DNA of 64,000 nt, taken from Halobacillus litoralis. GTDB taxonomy: Bacteria; Bacillota; Bacilli; Bacillales; Halobacillaceae. The position numbers were made by a program, and so were the translations under genes. Location of the stretch: NCBI RefSeq assembly GCF_004101865.1, contig NZ_CP026118.1, positions 2,745,001-2,809,000 of the forward strand, given 5' to 3'. Shown piece after piece: positions 36,490-45,184 of the stretch. The notes below the pieces were generated by a model that saw only the letters and a program-made list of their open reading frames with translations, had not been told where the DNA came from and did not search any database. The number at the start of each line of letters is the position of its first letter. Position 1 is the first letter of the stretch.

Positions 36490-36734
36490 AAGTAGAGGAT
36501 TGTCGTAAAAAATAAAATGATGACAGCGCGCAGCAGTTGGATCATTCCATTAACCTTCTGCTGCATTTTTATTTCTAACAATGCTTCAAATGCGAAGCTG
36601 GCTGCCAATACATAAAACATGAGCAGGATAATCCATTGATGTTCCAGTTGAAACAGTCCGAAGATGGCTAAAAGGACAGCCAGTAACAGGGTGCCTAACT
36701 GAGCTTTTTGGTAGTTCTCATAAGGTGGTCGCAT
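36486..36734 (-). CDS. Small conserved membrane protein (hypothetical)
   Basis: 82 residues beginning RPPYENYQKAQLGTLLLAVL, with three hydrophobic segments (about 14-29, 33-51 and 64-81). I recall similar proteins beside gerQ in other Bacillaceae, but no function. It overlaps the end of ywdK tail to tail. A terminator hairpin at 36763-36788 separates it from gerQ, so it probably has its own promoter or depends on read-through. Confidence 0.65.
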   Translation of the reverse strand: MRPPYENYQKAQLGTLLLAVLLAIFGLFQLEHQWIILLMFYVLAASFAFEALLEIKMQQKVNGMIQLLRAVIILFFTTILYF

Positions 36735-36762
36735 CGGTTCACCCTTTTCTTTTAATAGTGAA

Positions 36763-36788
36763 AAACTCGCTATCGAAATAGCGAGTTT
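36763..36788 (-). terminator. Terminator of gerQ
   Basis: Perfect 11-bp stem AAACTCGCTAT (36763-36773) with ATAGCGAGTTT (36778-36788), followed on the minus strand by TTTTTC. Confidence 0.85.
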
Positions 36789-36800
36789 GTTTCATGATTC

Positions 36801-37298
36801 TCAAGGGCGGGATTGCGCCCCTCCTGAGTTAGCGCCATTGTACGGATAGCTGTAATTGATCTCCTCATCGAAGGTGATGTAATCAAGATAAACCATTAAC
36901 AGTAAATAACGTTTTCCAGTTTGCGGATCACTCAAAATGATATGGTCTCTTCCTGCTGCTTCTATAATCCCTTTAAAAACCTTCGCATTCCACTGATCAT
37001 TATTTTCAAATGTCATATATACAGTGGCAGGCTTACCTGCATTCAATCTCAGGATGTTTTCAATGTACGATTGTTCAGAAGGAAGCATATTCGGCGGATT
37101 GACGCTGCCACTGGATTGACCCTGTGTCATTTGTGGAAACTGCATACCGCCTTGTTGGGGCTGACCCTGGTTCGCCATCGGTCCAGTAGGATATTGATAC
37201 ATATACGGATTCTGTTGTCCGTAATACGGGGAAGGCATTTGGCCATACATCGGCTGGCCTTGGCCCTGACCTCCCATTTGAGGTTTCTTCTGTGCCAA
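36801..37298 (-). CDS. gerQ: Spore coat protein GerQ
   Basis: 165 residues. The N-terminal 75 residues are rich in Q, P, G, Y and M (for example MYGQMPSPYYGQQNPYM), typical of a cross-linked coat protein. The conserved domain starts NMLPSEQSYIENILRLNAGK and includes HIILSDPQTGKRYLLLMVYLDY. GerQ is needed in B. subtilis to place the cortex hydrolase CwlJ in the coat and is cross-linked by transglutaminase. TTG 37298 is chosen because GGAG is 8 bases upstream; the GTG at 37307 overlaps that site. The adjoining cwlJ is a remnant here. Confidence 0.92.
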   Translation of the reverse strand: MAQKKPQMGGQGQGQPMYGQMPSPYYGQQNPYMYQYPTGPMANQGQPQQGGMQFPQMTQGQSSGSVNPPNMLPSEQSYIENILRLNAGKPATVYMTFENNDQWNAKVFKGIIEAAGRDHIILSDPQTGKRYLLLMVYLDYITFDEEINYSYPYNGANSGGAQSRP

Positions 37299-37363
37299 TT
37301 GAATCACTCCTTATATAGGATTTAATAAACACGTGGGTAGTCAGAACGGTTGGGTGAGTTCCT

Positions 37364-37603
37364 TTACATGCGTACTGGTGAAAATATTCTTTTGTGCAGC
37401 CTCAAACCCCCTGAACTATGGTAAACCCGCGTAGTATTGACACCAGTCAGGTCAATACGATACATATCTACGCGGTTCACTCCCTTATTGCCGACCATAA
37501 GCATGCCTGGCTTCTCTTCTCCTTCAGTTTTCTTGAGTCCCGTCAAGAGCTTGACATCTGCTTTGGTGTAAGGAATAACAACCTCGCTTGTATAAAAGGC
37601 ATG
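37364..37603 (-). pseudogene. cwlJ: cwlJ remnant (spore cortex hydrolase), truncated
   Basis: Translation of the minus strand gives TKADVKLLTGLKKTEGEEKP, then GMLMVGNKGVNRVDMYRIDL and VYHSSGGL. This follows the N-terminal half of CwlJ (compare recalled EDVRLMARLIRAEAEGEGE, GMLLVGNVGVNRV and VYQSPGGF). The catalytic RAEAEGE stretch is damaged, no good start codon is present, and the C-terminal half of about 75 residues is missing before gerQ. Position directly upstream of gerQ on the same strand is the normal place for cwlJ. It cannot make a working enzyme. Confidence 0.75.
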
Positions 37604-37680
37604 ATTGCATGTTCTTTAACACTATATGTTTACCTCCCGTACAGTTATGATTAAAAATATATACAAGAGTACATCAGAAA

Positions 37681-37715
37681 AAGAGCGGTCTCTAGAATGT
37701 CTGGTGACCGCTCTT
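37681..37715. terminator. Hairpin upstream of the cwlJ remnant
   Basis: Perfect 10-bp stem AAGAGCGGTC (37681-37690) with GACCGCTCTT (37706-37715). T tails are weak; it may be a bidirectional terminator or a leftover of the cwlJ leader. Confidence 0.4.
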
Positions 37716-37771
37716 CTGAAAAATGGTTGAGGAAGAGGATTAGATTATTTTAGATATTCCCAGACATAAAA

Positions 37772-37803
37772 AAACAGCCGCTAAGGGTACTTAGCGGCTG
37801 TTT
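37772..37803 (-). terminator. Terminator of hemQ
   Basis: Perfect 14-bp stem AAACAGCCGCTAAG (37772-37785) with CTTAGCGGCTGTTT (37790-37803), followed on the minus strand by TTTTTTTA, directly after the hemQ stop. Confidence 0.93.
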
Positions 37804-37807
37804 GAGT

Positions 37808-38545
37808 TTAAACATGTAAAAATTGTTCAATCGCAGATGGCTTAAGGATATTTCCGATGTAGAAAGAACCGAAATCACCATAGCGAGAAGTCACTTCATC
37901 AAAGCGCATTTCATAAACGAGCTTTTTGAACTGAAGGACATCATGTGCGAATAAGGTGACTCCCCATTCCCAATCATCAAAACCGATGGAACCTGTGATG
38001 ATTTGACGAATCTTACCAGCATACTGGCGTCCGGTCATACCATGAGCATACATCAGTTTAGCCCGCTCATCTTTTTCCAGGACGTACCAGTTATCGTTGC
38101 CCTGCCGACGCTTGTCCATTGGGTAGAAACAAATATGATTCCACTTCGGAAGTGTCGGTTTTAAGCGTGCCTGAATTTCAGGGTCATCTTCATTCGTGTT
38201 GCCCATATAGTTTGAAAGCTCAACGACAGAAACGTAAGAATAAGAAGGAGTTGTAAACTCAGCTAATTTCGTCTTGTTAAATGCTGTTTCAATTTCATTC
38301 AATTCTTCCATTGTCGGACGAAGAATCATCATCATGAAGTCAGCCTTTTGACCGACAATAGTATATAAAGCATGACTGCCTTCTTTATTTTGTTCCGTTT
38401 CTTCCCATCGTCCAATTAACTGATGGAATTCATTAATGGCTTGTTCGCGGTCTTCGGTCGATGCATATTTCCAAGCCGTCCAATCGATGGTACGGAAATC
38501 ATGCAAACAATACCAGCCGTCCATTGTAATAACTGCTTCTGGCAT
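37808..38545 (-). CDS. hemQ: Coproheme decarboxylase (hydrogen peroxide-dependent heme synthase)
   Basis: 245 residues, the usual size of Firmicutes HemQ. Catalytic tyrosine Y141 is in CFYPMDKRR and the axial heme ligand H168 in [10 protein letters not shown]; the C-terminal ferredoxin-like half ([20 protein letters not shown]) is intact. It makes heme b from coproheme with H2O2, the last step of the coproporphyrin-dependent pathway. Divergent from pta, as in B. subtilis (ywfI-pta). AAAGGAG lies 11 bases before the ATG. Confidence 0.96.
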   Translation of the reverse strand: MPEAVITMDGWYCLHDFRTIDWTAWKYASTEDREQAINEFHQLIGRWEETEQNKEGSHALYTIVGQKADFMMMILRPTMEELNEIETAFNKTKLAEFTTPSYSYVSVVELSNYMGNTNEDDPEIQARLKPTLPKWNHICFYPMDKRRQGNDNWYVLEKDERAKLMYAHGMTGRQYAGKIRQIITGSIGFDDWEWGVTLFAHDVLQFKKLVYEMRFDEVTSRYGDFGSFYIGNILKPSAIEQFLHV

Positions 38546-38629
38546 GGGATCGATCGCTCCTTTTATATTGAAGTGTTGGATAAGAAAACTTTCTCCCTAA
38601 ATATAACATAATTGAAGATATGGGGGTAA

Positions 38630-38837
38630 TGAAGTGCGGAAAGGCGCTGGTAGTCCTGAAACGCATAAGCAAGGCATTGGAGTGAAGCGTCCTTACTTCA
38701 CGAAAATGAATGGCTTATGTCGCGAAGGACTGCGCCTAGGAGCCGGCCAAATGAAGTGCGGAAAGGCGCTGGTAGTCCTGAAACGCATAAGCAGGGCATT
38801 GAAGTGAAGCGTCTTTACTTCACGAAAATGAATGGCT
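38630..38837. repeat. Tandem hairpin repeat, second unit truncated (repeat family 4)
   Basis: Unit 1 (38630-38751) and unit 2 (38752-38837) share TGAAGTGCGGAAAGGCGCTG, CTGAAACGCATAAGC and GTGAAGCGTC-TTACTTCACG almost base for base, with a period of 122. Unit 1 folds by AGTCCT with AGGACT and GCATAAGC with GCTTATG. Unit 2 lacks the 3' arm. No coding potential. The GTGC and GCATAAGC segments link it to the units at 28240-28460. Confidence 0.75.
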
Positions 38838-38888
38838 CAACTTTCAAGGTAAGTAGTATTAACGTAGGACAAATAGGGTAAAGTGAAA

Positions 38889-38903
38889 GTGAAATCGCTT
38901 CAA
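38889..38903 (+). promoter_or_regulatory. Weak cre-like site upstream of pta
   Basis: GTGAAATCGCTTCAA contains the palindrome TGAA-N5-TTCA and fits 13 of 15 positions of a cre. It lies about 85 bases before pta. In B. subtilis, CcpA activates pta from an upstream cre, so the position is reasonable; the match is imperfect. Confidence 0.35.
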
Positions 38904-38987
38904 TCATAAATTTTGATTCGAACTACTTTCATTTAAACACAAAACGTCTTATCATATATAACAGAAATGAAAAATGGAGGGTTGAAC

Positions 38988-39959
38988 ATGAGTAACCTAT
39001 TTGATACTTTGAAATCAAAAATTGATGGAAAAGGCAAAAAAGTCGTATTTCCTGAAGCTTTAGATGAACGTATCCTTACAGCGGTAAGTCAACTTGGTGC
39101 AGAGGGTATGCTAACACCTGTACTAGTCGGAAATAAAGAAAAAATAGAACAGAAAGCAGCAGGATTGAAGGTCGACATCTCGGCATCAGAAATCCTTGAT
39201 CCTGCAGATTATGCTGAATTCGATGATATGGTTGCAAGCTTTGTCGAACGACGTAAAGGAAAAGCAACAGAAGAAAAAGCCCGCGAAATCCTGCAAGAGG
39301 GTAACTATTTTGGTACCATGCTTGTTTATATGGGGAAAGCAGATGGACTTGTAAGTGGGGCGGTTCACTCTACAGCGGATACAGTACGTCCAGCACTGCA
39401 GATCATCAAAACGAAACCTGGCATCAAGAAAACATCCGGTGTATTCGTCATGGTTCGAGATGAAGAGAAGTATGTATTTGCGGACTGCGCGATCAACATT
39501 AATCCGGATAGTCAAGACCTTGCTGAGATTGCTCTTGCCAGTGCAGAAACCGCTCAGCTGTTTGATATCAATCCGAAAGTAGCGATGCTGAGCTTCTCTA
39601 CAAAAGGCTCTGCTGAATCTCCAGAAACAGAAAAGGTGACGGGTGCTCTAGAAATCGCTAAAGAGCAAAACCCTGATCTGTTGATTGATGGTGAATTCCA
39701 ATTCGACGCAGCTTTTGTCCCTTCTGTAGCGGAGAAGAAAGCTCCGGATTCTCCATTGATAGGAGAAGCGAACACCTTTGTGTTCCCTAGTCTTGAAGCG
39801 GGAAATATAGGCTACAAAATTGCACAACGCCTGGGTAACTTTGATGCGGTAGGTCCGGTCTTGCAGGGGCTGAACCAGCCTGTGAACGATCTGTCCCGCG
39901 GGTGTAATGCGGATGATGTATATAAGCTTGCCATCATAACAGCTGCCCAATCTGTATAA
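38988..39959 (+). CDS. pta: Phosphate acetyltransferase
   Basis: 323 residues, the single-domain short Pta of Firmicutes. Motifs include KVVFPEALDERIL at the N-terminus, GLVSGAVHSTADTVRPALQI, MLSFSTKGSAESPETEKV and the late PVNDLSRGCNADDVY. It converts acetyl-CoA and phosphate to acetyl phosphate in overflow metabolism. ATG 38988 follows GGAGG by 7 bases; the ATG at 38967 lacks a site. Gene order hemQ-pta-lipL matches B. subtilis ywfI-pta-ywfL. Confidence 0.97.
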   Translation: MSNLFDTLKSKIDGKGKKVVFPEALDERILTAVSQLGAEGMLTPVLVGNKEKIEQKAAGLKVDISASEILDPADYAEFDDMVASFVERRKGKATEEKAREILQEGNYFGTMLVYMGKADGLVSGAVHSTADTVRPALQIIKTKPGIKKTSGVFVMVRDEEKYVFADCAININPDSQDLAEIALASAETAQLFDINPKVAMLSFSTKGSAESPETEKVTGALEIAKEQNPDLLIDGEFQFDAAFVPSVAEKKAPDSPLIGEANTFVFPSLEAGNIGYKIAQRLGNFDAVGPVLQGLNQPVNDLSRGCNADDVYKLAIITAAQSV

Positions 39960-40005
39960 GAAAACTGTAATATTTTTACGGATCGATTGTGAAATAGATA
40001 CATGT

Positions 40006-40052
40006 AAAAAGCGCTCAGAAACCTCATTCCTCGAGGTTTTCGAGCGCTTTTT
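40006..40052. terminator. Bidirectional terminator between pta and lipL
   Basis: A two-part stem: AAAAAGCGCTC (40006-40016) with GAGCGCTTTTT (40042-40052), and inner AAACCTC (40019-40025) with GAGGTTT (40033-40039). T runs are present on both strands. The lipL stop (40024-40026) is within the hairpin. Confidence 0.9.
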
Positions 40053-40869
40053 CATTTCGTTTTATCATTTGTTCAAATCGTTTGTTGAACCATTCAATTT
40101 CTTCTCCTTCAAGGGGCGCCGTCACAATCTGATCAGAAAGCTCATGGATTTTTATTAAAATCCGGTCACGTACTTCAGCGACGGTCAAATGGACCCCCAG
40201 CAATTCGTTCAGAGAGGCCATCACAGAAGGATCGATAGCAGGGTAGGTAAAACGTGTATCCTGCTCGCGTTTTCCTATTTCATAGAATCGTTTTAAAAGG
40301 GCAGCCCGCTCACGACCACTCCCGCTCACATCCAAGTAAATCTGGACAGCAGAGCCGTTTTTCACCCTTCTTTGAGAAATACCTGCGAATTTACGGCCAT
40401 CTATACTCAAATCATAAGTGCCAGGGCAATACGACTGGGTGATTTCATATGCCTTTATCTGATCAGTCAAATCTTCAAATAAATATTGGATGAAAGTGAC
40501 CATCGCATCATATCCATCATGAATGTTCACTTGTTTAGAGTCAGGGAAGATGAAGGATAAGTTCAGGACGCCTTCATCTAACACGACAGCTAAACCTCCT
40601 GAGTTCCGTACGATGACTTCATATCCTTGAGACTTCAAAAAATTGATGCCGTCCTGGATATAAGGAAGTCTTGCGTCAGGTATGCCGAGCACAATTGTAT
40701 TATGGTGCACCCATAATCTAGCGGTTGTCGGGCTCATGCGCTCACCGACAGAAATAGACAAGGCATCATCCATGGCGAAAGACTGCAACGCGGAGAAACC
40801 AGGTCCGAGGTTGCTTTGGTCGATGAAGCGATAGGTTTGGGGTTTTAATAAATCGTGAATTGTACTCAT
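40024..40869 (-). CDS. lipL: Octanoyl-[GcvH]:protein N-octanoyltransferase
   Basis: 281 residues, BPL/LplA fold. Visible are RNSGGLAVVLDEGVLNLSF (about 88-106), the nucleophilic cysteine C148 in SYCPGTYDL and K160 in GRKFAGISQRR. LipL transfers octanoyl groups from GcvH to the E2 subunits of 2-oxoacid dehydrogenases by an amidotransfer using that cysteine. ATG 40869 follows AAAAGGAGAAAAGG; a longer frame upstream has no site. Convergent with pta as in B. subtilis. Confidence 0.95.
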   Translation of the reverse strand: MSTIHDLLKPQTYRFIDQSNLGPGFSALQSFAMDDALSISVGERMSPTTARLWVHHNTIVLGIPDARLPYIQDGINFLKSQGYEVIVRNSGGLAVVLDEGVLNLSFIFPDSKQVNIHDGYDAMVTFIQYLFEDLTDQIKAYEITQSYCPGTYDLSIDGRKFAGISQRRVKNGSAVQIYLDVSGSGRERAALLKRFYEIGKREQDTRFTYPAIDPSVMASLNELLGVHLTVAEVRDRILIKIHELSDQIVTAPLEGEEIEWFNKRFEQMIKRNEKALENLEE

Positions 40870-41110
40870 AGTTTCCTTTTCTCCTTTTTTACATTCAGCA
40901 CACTTCATTATATCAAAAGTTGTCTGTTGCATGAATGTCTGATCGTCTGTAAAATCTTCTAGTAGAATAATAATTCGAATAAACACATTTAGAAAAGCTT
41001 ATAGACAGGCACTAGATGGATGATTTGTCATTTATTGTCTGTCAACATGTTTTTTTGTCACCATTTAAGGTATATAATAGATGAAAATGTCGTGTAGAAA
41101 GGACAAACTG

Positions 41111-42406
41111 ATGGCCTATCGTGATGAGAAGTTAAGTGAAGAAAAGGTTTTTAAAGACCCCGTGCATCGTTATGTCCATGTGCGTGAACGGGTGATCTGG
41201 GATTTGATTGGCACATCTGAATTTCAGAGATTACGCCGTATTAAACAGCTGGGGACCTCTTATTTGACGTTTCACGGTGCTGAACACAGCCGGTTCAACC
41301 ACTCACTGGGTGTTTATGAGATTGTCAGAAGAATCATCGAAAATTTCAATGATCGACCAAATTGGGACAATGAAGAACGACTTCTCTGTCTTTGTGCGGC
41401 CTTGTTACATGATCTTGGACATGGTCCTTTTTCCCATTCATTTGAAAAAGTATTTAAACTGGATCATGAGGATTTCACCCAGGCGATTTTACTCGGTGAC
41501 ACAGAAGTGAACCACATTTTGAGACAAGTAGAAAAAGGGTTTCCGAAGAAAGTGGCAGATGTGATCAACAAGACGTATGAAAATAAGCTTGTCGTCAGTC
41601 TGATCTCAAGTCAGATAGATGCCGACAGAATGGATTATCTTCAACGGGATGCTTATTTCACCGGGGTCAGTTATGGTCATTTCGATATGGAACGGATTCT
41701 TCGCGTCATGCGTCCGATGGAAGACCAGGTCGTCGTGAAAGAAAGTGGCATGCACGCAGTTGAAGACTACATCATGAGCCGTTACCAAATGTATTGGCAG
41801 GTCTATTTCCACCCTGTCACCCGCAGTGCAGAAGTGATTTTATCGAAGATTCTTCACCGTGCAAAAGAACTTTATGAAAATGGATATGCCTTCAAGTTGA
41901 AACCCATCCACTTTTTATCCTTCTTCGCAGGAGAACCAACGTTGAAGGAATATTTGGCTTTAGATGAATCTGTCACTCTTTATTATTTCCAAATGTGGAT
42001 GGAAGAAGATGACCCGGTATTGAGTGACCTTTGTCACCGGTTTGTGAATAGACGCTTATTCAAATACATCGAATTCAATCCTAACTCCCAGATGAACGAA
42101 TGGATGGAATTGTACAAACTTTTCCAAAAAGCAGGTTTGAATCCGGACTATTACCTCGTCGTAGATTCCAGTTCGGACCTTCCTTATGATTTTTACCGTC
42201 CCGGGGAAGAGGGAGAACGGTTACCGATTCATTTACTTCAACCAAACCAGGAGTTGAAAGAACTTTCAAGGCTTTCGGATATTGTCGAATCCATCTCAGG
42301 AAAGAAACGAACAGATCACAAGCTTTATCTCCCACTCGATCGTTTAGAGGAGATGTCAAGCAGAAGTAAGACGAAGAAGCGTATTATGGAAATTTTGTAT
42401 GGATAA
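41111..42406 (+). CDS. ywfO: HD-domain phosphohydrolase, YwfO family
   Basis: 431 residues. The HD metal site is complete: H in HSRFNHSLGVYE, the HD pair in LLHDLGHGPFSHSFE, and the later D in SSQIDADRMDYLQRDAYFTG. This SAMHD1/dGTPase-like pattern belongs to the YwfO group of (d)NTP or nucleotide triphosphohydrolases. ATG 41111 follows AAAGGA by 7 bases and gives the family N-terminus; the ATG at 41081 has no site. YwgA follows 13 bases later. Confidence 0.92.
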   Translation: MAYRDEKLSEEKVFKDPVHRYVHVRERVIWDLIGTSEFQRLRRIKQLGTSYLTFHGAEHSRFNHSLGVYEIVRRIIENFNDRPNWDNEERLLCLCAALLHDLGHGPFSHSFEKVFKLDHEDFTQAILLGDTEVNHILRQVEKGFPKKVADVINKTYENKLVVSLISSQIDADRMDYLQRDAYFTGVSYGHFDMERILRVMRPMEDQVVVKESGMHAVEDYIMSRYQMYWQVYFHPVTRSAEVILSKILHRAKELYENGYAFKLKPIHFLSFFAGEPTLKEYLALDESVTLYYFQMWMEEDDPVLSDLCHRFVNRRLFKYIEFNPNSQMNEWMELYKLFQKAGLNPDYYLVVDSSSDLPYDFYRPGEEGERLPIHLLQPNQELKELSRLSDIVESISGKKRTDHKLYLPLDRLEEMSSRSKTKKRIMEILYG

Positions 42407-42419
42407 GGAGTGAGCCTCC

Positions 42420-42920
42420 ATGTTGGAAAATCATGCGAAGCTGATGCAGTTTTTCTCAAGCACAGAGGAAGTTGTGGGGCGGAAGAAACTACAGAAGATG
42501 ATTTACATACTGAAGAAGTGTGAAATCCCTTTTGAAGAACGTTATCAATTTCATTTTTATGGACCCTATTCGGAAGAGTTGACATTGAGGATAGAAGAAA
42601 TGTGCAATTTGGGATTTATACTTGAAACAAAAGAAGAGAAGAAGAACTATTATCAATATCGTTATCAATTGACGGATAGTGGACGTGAGTTCCTTAAGCA
42701 CTACGAAATGGACCTCCCGCCGCTGCACAAGCAAATCGATGAGATGAACGGACGCAGCTCTCGTTTCCTTGAATTAGTCTCTACGATATTGTTTTTTGAA
42801 GATTTACCGAGAGAAGAAATTTCTGAAAAAGTGTTCACTGTTAAAAGTGCTCAAAATTATACAGACGAAGATATTGAAGATGGATGGAAATTTATTGAAA
42901 AATTGCGATCCATTCATTAA
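42420..42920 (+). CDS. ywgA: YwgA family protein
   Basis: 166 residues, soluble. The N-terminal part resembles a winged-helix fold: KLQKMIYILKKCEIPFEERYQFHFYGPYSEEL, with a YYQYRYQLTDSGREFL strand later. It follows ywfO by 13 bases, the same pairing as in B. subtilis (ywfO-ywgA region). Function unknown; it is probably expressed with the YwfO hydrolase. Confidence 0.87.
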   Translation: MLENHAKLMQFFSSTEEVVGRKKLQKMIYILKKCEIPFEERYQFHFYGPYSEELTLRIEEMCNLGFILETKEEKKNYYQYRYQLTDSGREFLKHYEMDLPPLHKQIDEMNGRSSRFLELVSTILFFEDLPREEISEKVFTVKSAQNYTDEDIEDGWKFIEKLRSIH

Positions 42921-43030
42921 TATTAGAATGAAGGTGTGCTTAAACTGTACACCTCTTTTTTTGCTTCACAATATCTGATAATTCAAAAAATATCAGGAAG
43001 AAAAAGCAGGGGATACGGGGGAGTTGAAAG

Positions 43031-45040
43031 ATGAAGTCTGGGAAGTTCATTGCTTACTATTTACTGGGGTTAGTGGGGATTTTGTTAATCAGTACATCAC
43101 CTGCCTTATTCAGGCAGGGAGCGTTTATGAATGTTGGGAATTACATACAAGAACTTAGAGGACTATTCAGCATTCTTCTGGAGCCATCAGAGTGGAATTA
43201 CATATACAAAGGGGATACTGTACCTTTAATTGAACATTTATGGGAGCCTTATCAATATTCCATGACGATTTTCTTCGGTGGGATTCTCCTTGGTTTCCTT
43301 CTTGCTTTCTTAGGGGCTTTTGGTACACTATTTCTCCCTAAGTGGGCAAAAGTCATTGTACATCGCGGGTTAGGTGTGTTGGAAGCTATCCCTGATTTAT
43401 TGCTGGCTTTTTCATTACAGCTTTTTATCGTCTGGTTTTATCGTCAAACCGAAATTCTGTTGATGCCTTTTACGACATTAGGCCAAGAGAAAGTGTATGC
43501 ATTGCCGATCGTAGCCATAGCTGTTTTACCTATGGTGATGATGTATAAAATCATCCTTATGCTTATGGAAGAAGAGATGACAAAACCCTACGTACAGATG
43601 GCGAAAGGGAAAGGGCTTGAGAAAGCGTCCATCTTGTCTGTACACGTGGTGAGAAATATTATCAAGAGTGCCTTTTACCACTCTAAAATCATCATTTGGG
43701 GGACTTTGTCCAGTCTGTTGATCATTGAGTATATTTTTAATATGAATGGGATTACAACAGCGTTTATGGATGATTTCCGGCCGATGGTTTCATCTGTCAT
43801 TTTATTCCTTGTGTTCACTCCGTTTTACATTCTTTATCAGGGGACAGAGTTATTCTTATTCAAAGATCATAAAGCGGTAGAAGAAGCGAATATCCAAATG
43901 AATAGTTTCATCGGATCGTTGTCTGTAAAACGCGGTGGCGGAGAGTGGTTGAAGTCGGCGGTAAGAGAATTCGGAGTCCATTTCAGGAACATCAAATTCC
44001 TGACCGGTTTCATCATAATAGCTGGGACAGTGATTGTCAGTGTAGTTTACTCGATGACTGCGGATCCCTTGATTGACCAGTATTTTCAAATCTATGATGA
44101 GAATGACCGCCTTGTCAGCGCTTCACCTCATACACCGGAATTTGTCTTTTTAGGAACAGATGCTCTAGGGTACAGTGTCTTCGACCAACTTCTTGCGGGG
44201 GCGAAATACACGATTCTGTTTGCTTTGATCATTGCTTTTCTTCGTCTGACTGTCGGCTTTGCCCTTGCTATTCCATACACATTCTTCTTACCTGGAAAAG
44301 TCCAGCGAGTATTTGAAAAGCTTGTAGATGGGATGCATTTTCTACCTTTGACGATTATTGCTTACTTGTTACTGAGGCCTGTACTTTGGATGCCGCCAGG
44401 AGGGTTTACAACAACTGAAACCGAAAGGATACTCTATCAGGGGATCATTTTGACCATTTTGGCCGTTCCGTTAGTCGTAACCTTATTCGGGAATGAAATG
44501 AAGCTGATTATGAAAGAAGAGTATGTGACGAGCACGAAGGTCTTAGGAGGAAGTTCCGTTCATCTGCTATGGAAGCACCTCTTGCCACACTTGAGTCCCC
44601 GCATGGGGATTGTCTTCGGGCAACAATTTATTCAGACGCTGCTTATTTTCATTCACTTGGGTGTGTTCGAAATTTATTTTGGTGGTACCAAAGTCAGTTA
44701 TGATCCGTTAATGGGAGATCCGCCTTTGAGTACGACCTACGAATGGTCTGGTTTGATTGGTGCAGCTAAAAATTCACTTATGACAGGGCGTTGGTGGTTG
44801 ATTATCCCTGCACTTCTCAGCTTTGTTATCATCATTTTATCGATGCAGCTGATCATCCAGGGCATCAAGGAAATACAACAGAAAAGGGTAGGGGTAGTTG
44901 TAGAGAAATCGAATGGGCTCAAAAGGTTATTTTCCCGACGTACAGAAGACAAGGCCTCTGCTCGTGATACACGTGAAGATCGTTTTGTATTCCTGCAAAA
45001 AGTATCAGGTGATTCATACCGGGAAAGGGATAAGAGATGA
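43031..45040 (+). CDS. Fused dipeptide/oligopeptide-type ABC transporter permease (DppB-like + DppC-like)
   Basis: 669 residues. The first half (1-285) is a DppB-like permease whose coupling loop is PYVQMAKGKGLEKASILSVH. The second half (about 310-620) is DppC-like, starting with a single helix, then the LGTDALGYSVFDQLLAGA signature and the loop EEYVTSTKVLGGSSVHLLWK. Each half has about six helices. In most bacteria these are two genes. No ATPase or binding protein gene is in the window, so the pump is incomplete locally. A charged 50-residue tail follows the last helix. B. subtilis has nothing here between ywgA and ywhD, as far as I recall. Confidence 0.85.
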   Translation: MKSGKFIAYYLLGLVGILLISTSPALFRQGAFMNVGNYIQELRGLFSILLEPSEWNYIYKGDTVPLIEHLWEPYQYSMTIFFGGILLGFLLAFLGAFGTLFLPKWAKVIVHRGLGVLEAIPDLLLAFSLQLFIVWFYRQTEILLMPFTTLGQEKVYALPIVAIAVLPMVMMYKIILMLMEEEMTKPYVQMAKGKGLEKASILSVHVVRNIIKSAFYHSKIIIWGTLSSLLIIEYIFNMNGITTAFMDDFRPMVSSVILFLVFTPFYILYQGTELFLFKDHKAVEEANIQMNSFIGSLSVKRGGGEWLKSAVREFGVHFRNIKFLTGFIIIAGTVIVSVVYSMTADPLIDQYFQIYDENDRLVSASPHTPEFVFLGTDALGYSVFDQLLAGAKYTILFALIIAFLRLTVGFALAIPYTFFLPGKVQRVFEKLVDGMHFLPLTIIAYLLLRPVLWMPPGGFTTTETERILYQGIILTILAVPLVVTLFGNEMKLIMKEEYVTSTKVLGGSSVHLLWKHLLPHLSPRMGIVFGQQFIQTLLIFIHLGVFEIYFGGTKVSYDPLMGDPPLSTTYEWSGLIGAAKNSLMTGRWWLIIPALLSFVIIILSMQLIIQGIKEIQQKRVGVVVEKSNGLKRLFSRRTEDKASARDTREDRFVFLQKVSGDSYRERDKR

Positions 45041-45184
45041 CTTTTAAGGAGATTGGACAAACGTTTGATCAAGTGTTGGAAGAAACGATAGGTGATTGAG
45101 AGAGCTTTCTCTAAAACTTCCCCGGCTTTGTATGTTAAAATGGGACAAAATAATAGGTGGAAAGAAGAGGAGGATCACTTCATT

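Noticed and set aside
37418..37654. Plus-strand ORF over the cwlJ remnant
   Set aside because: It is the complement of the degraded minus-strand cwlJ frame, and its translation has no recognisable features.
45037..45099. 20-codon ORF overlapping the stop of the fused permease (ATGA) and reading MTFKEIGQTFDQVLEETIGD
   Set aside because: Too short, no recognised family and no terminator of its own; probably chance, though the stop-start overlap is tidy.
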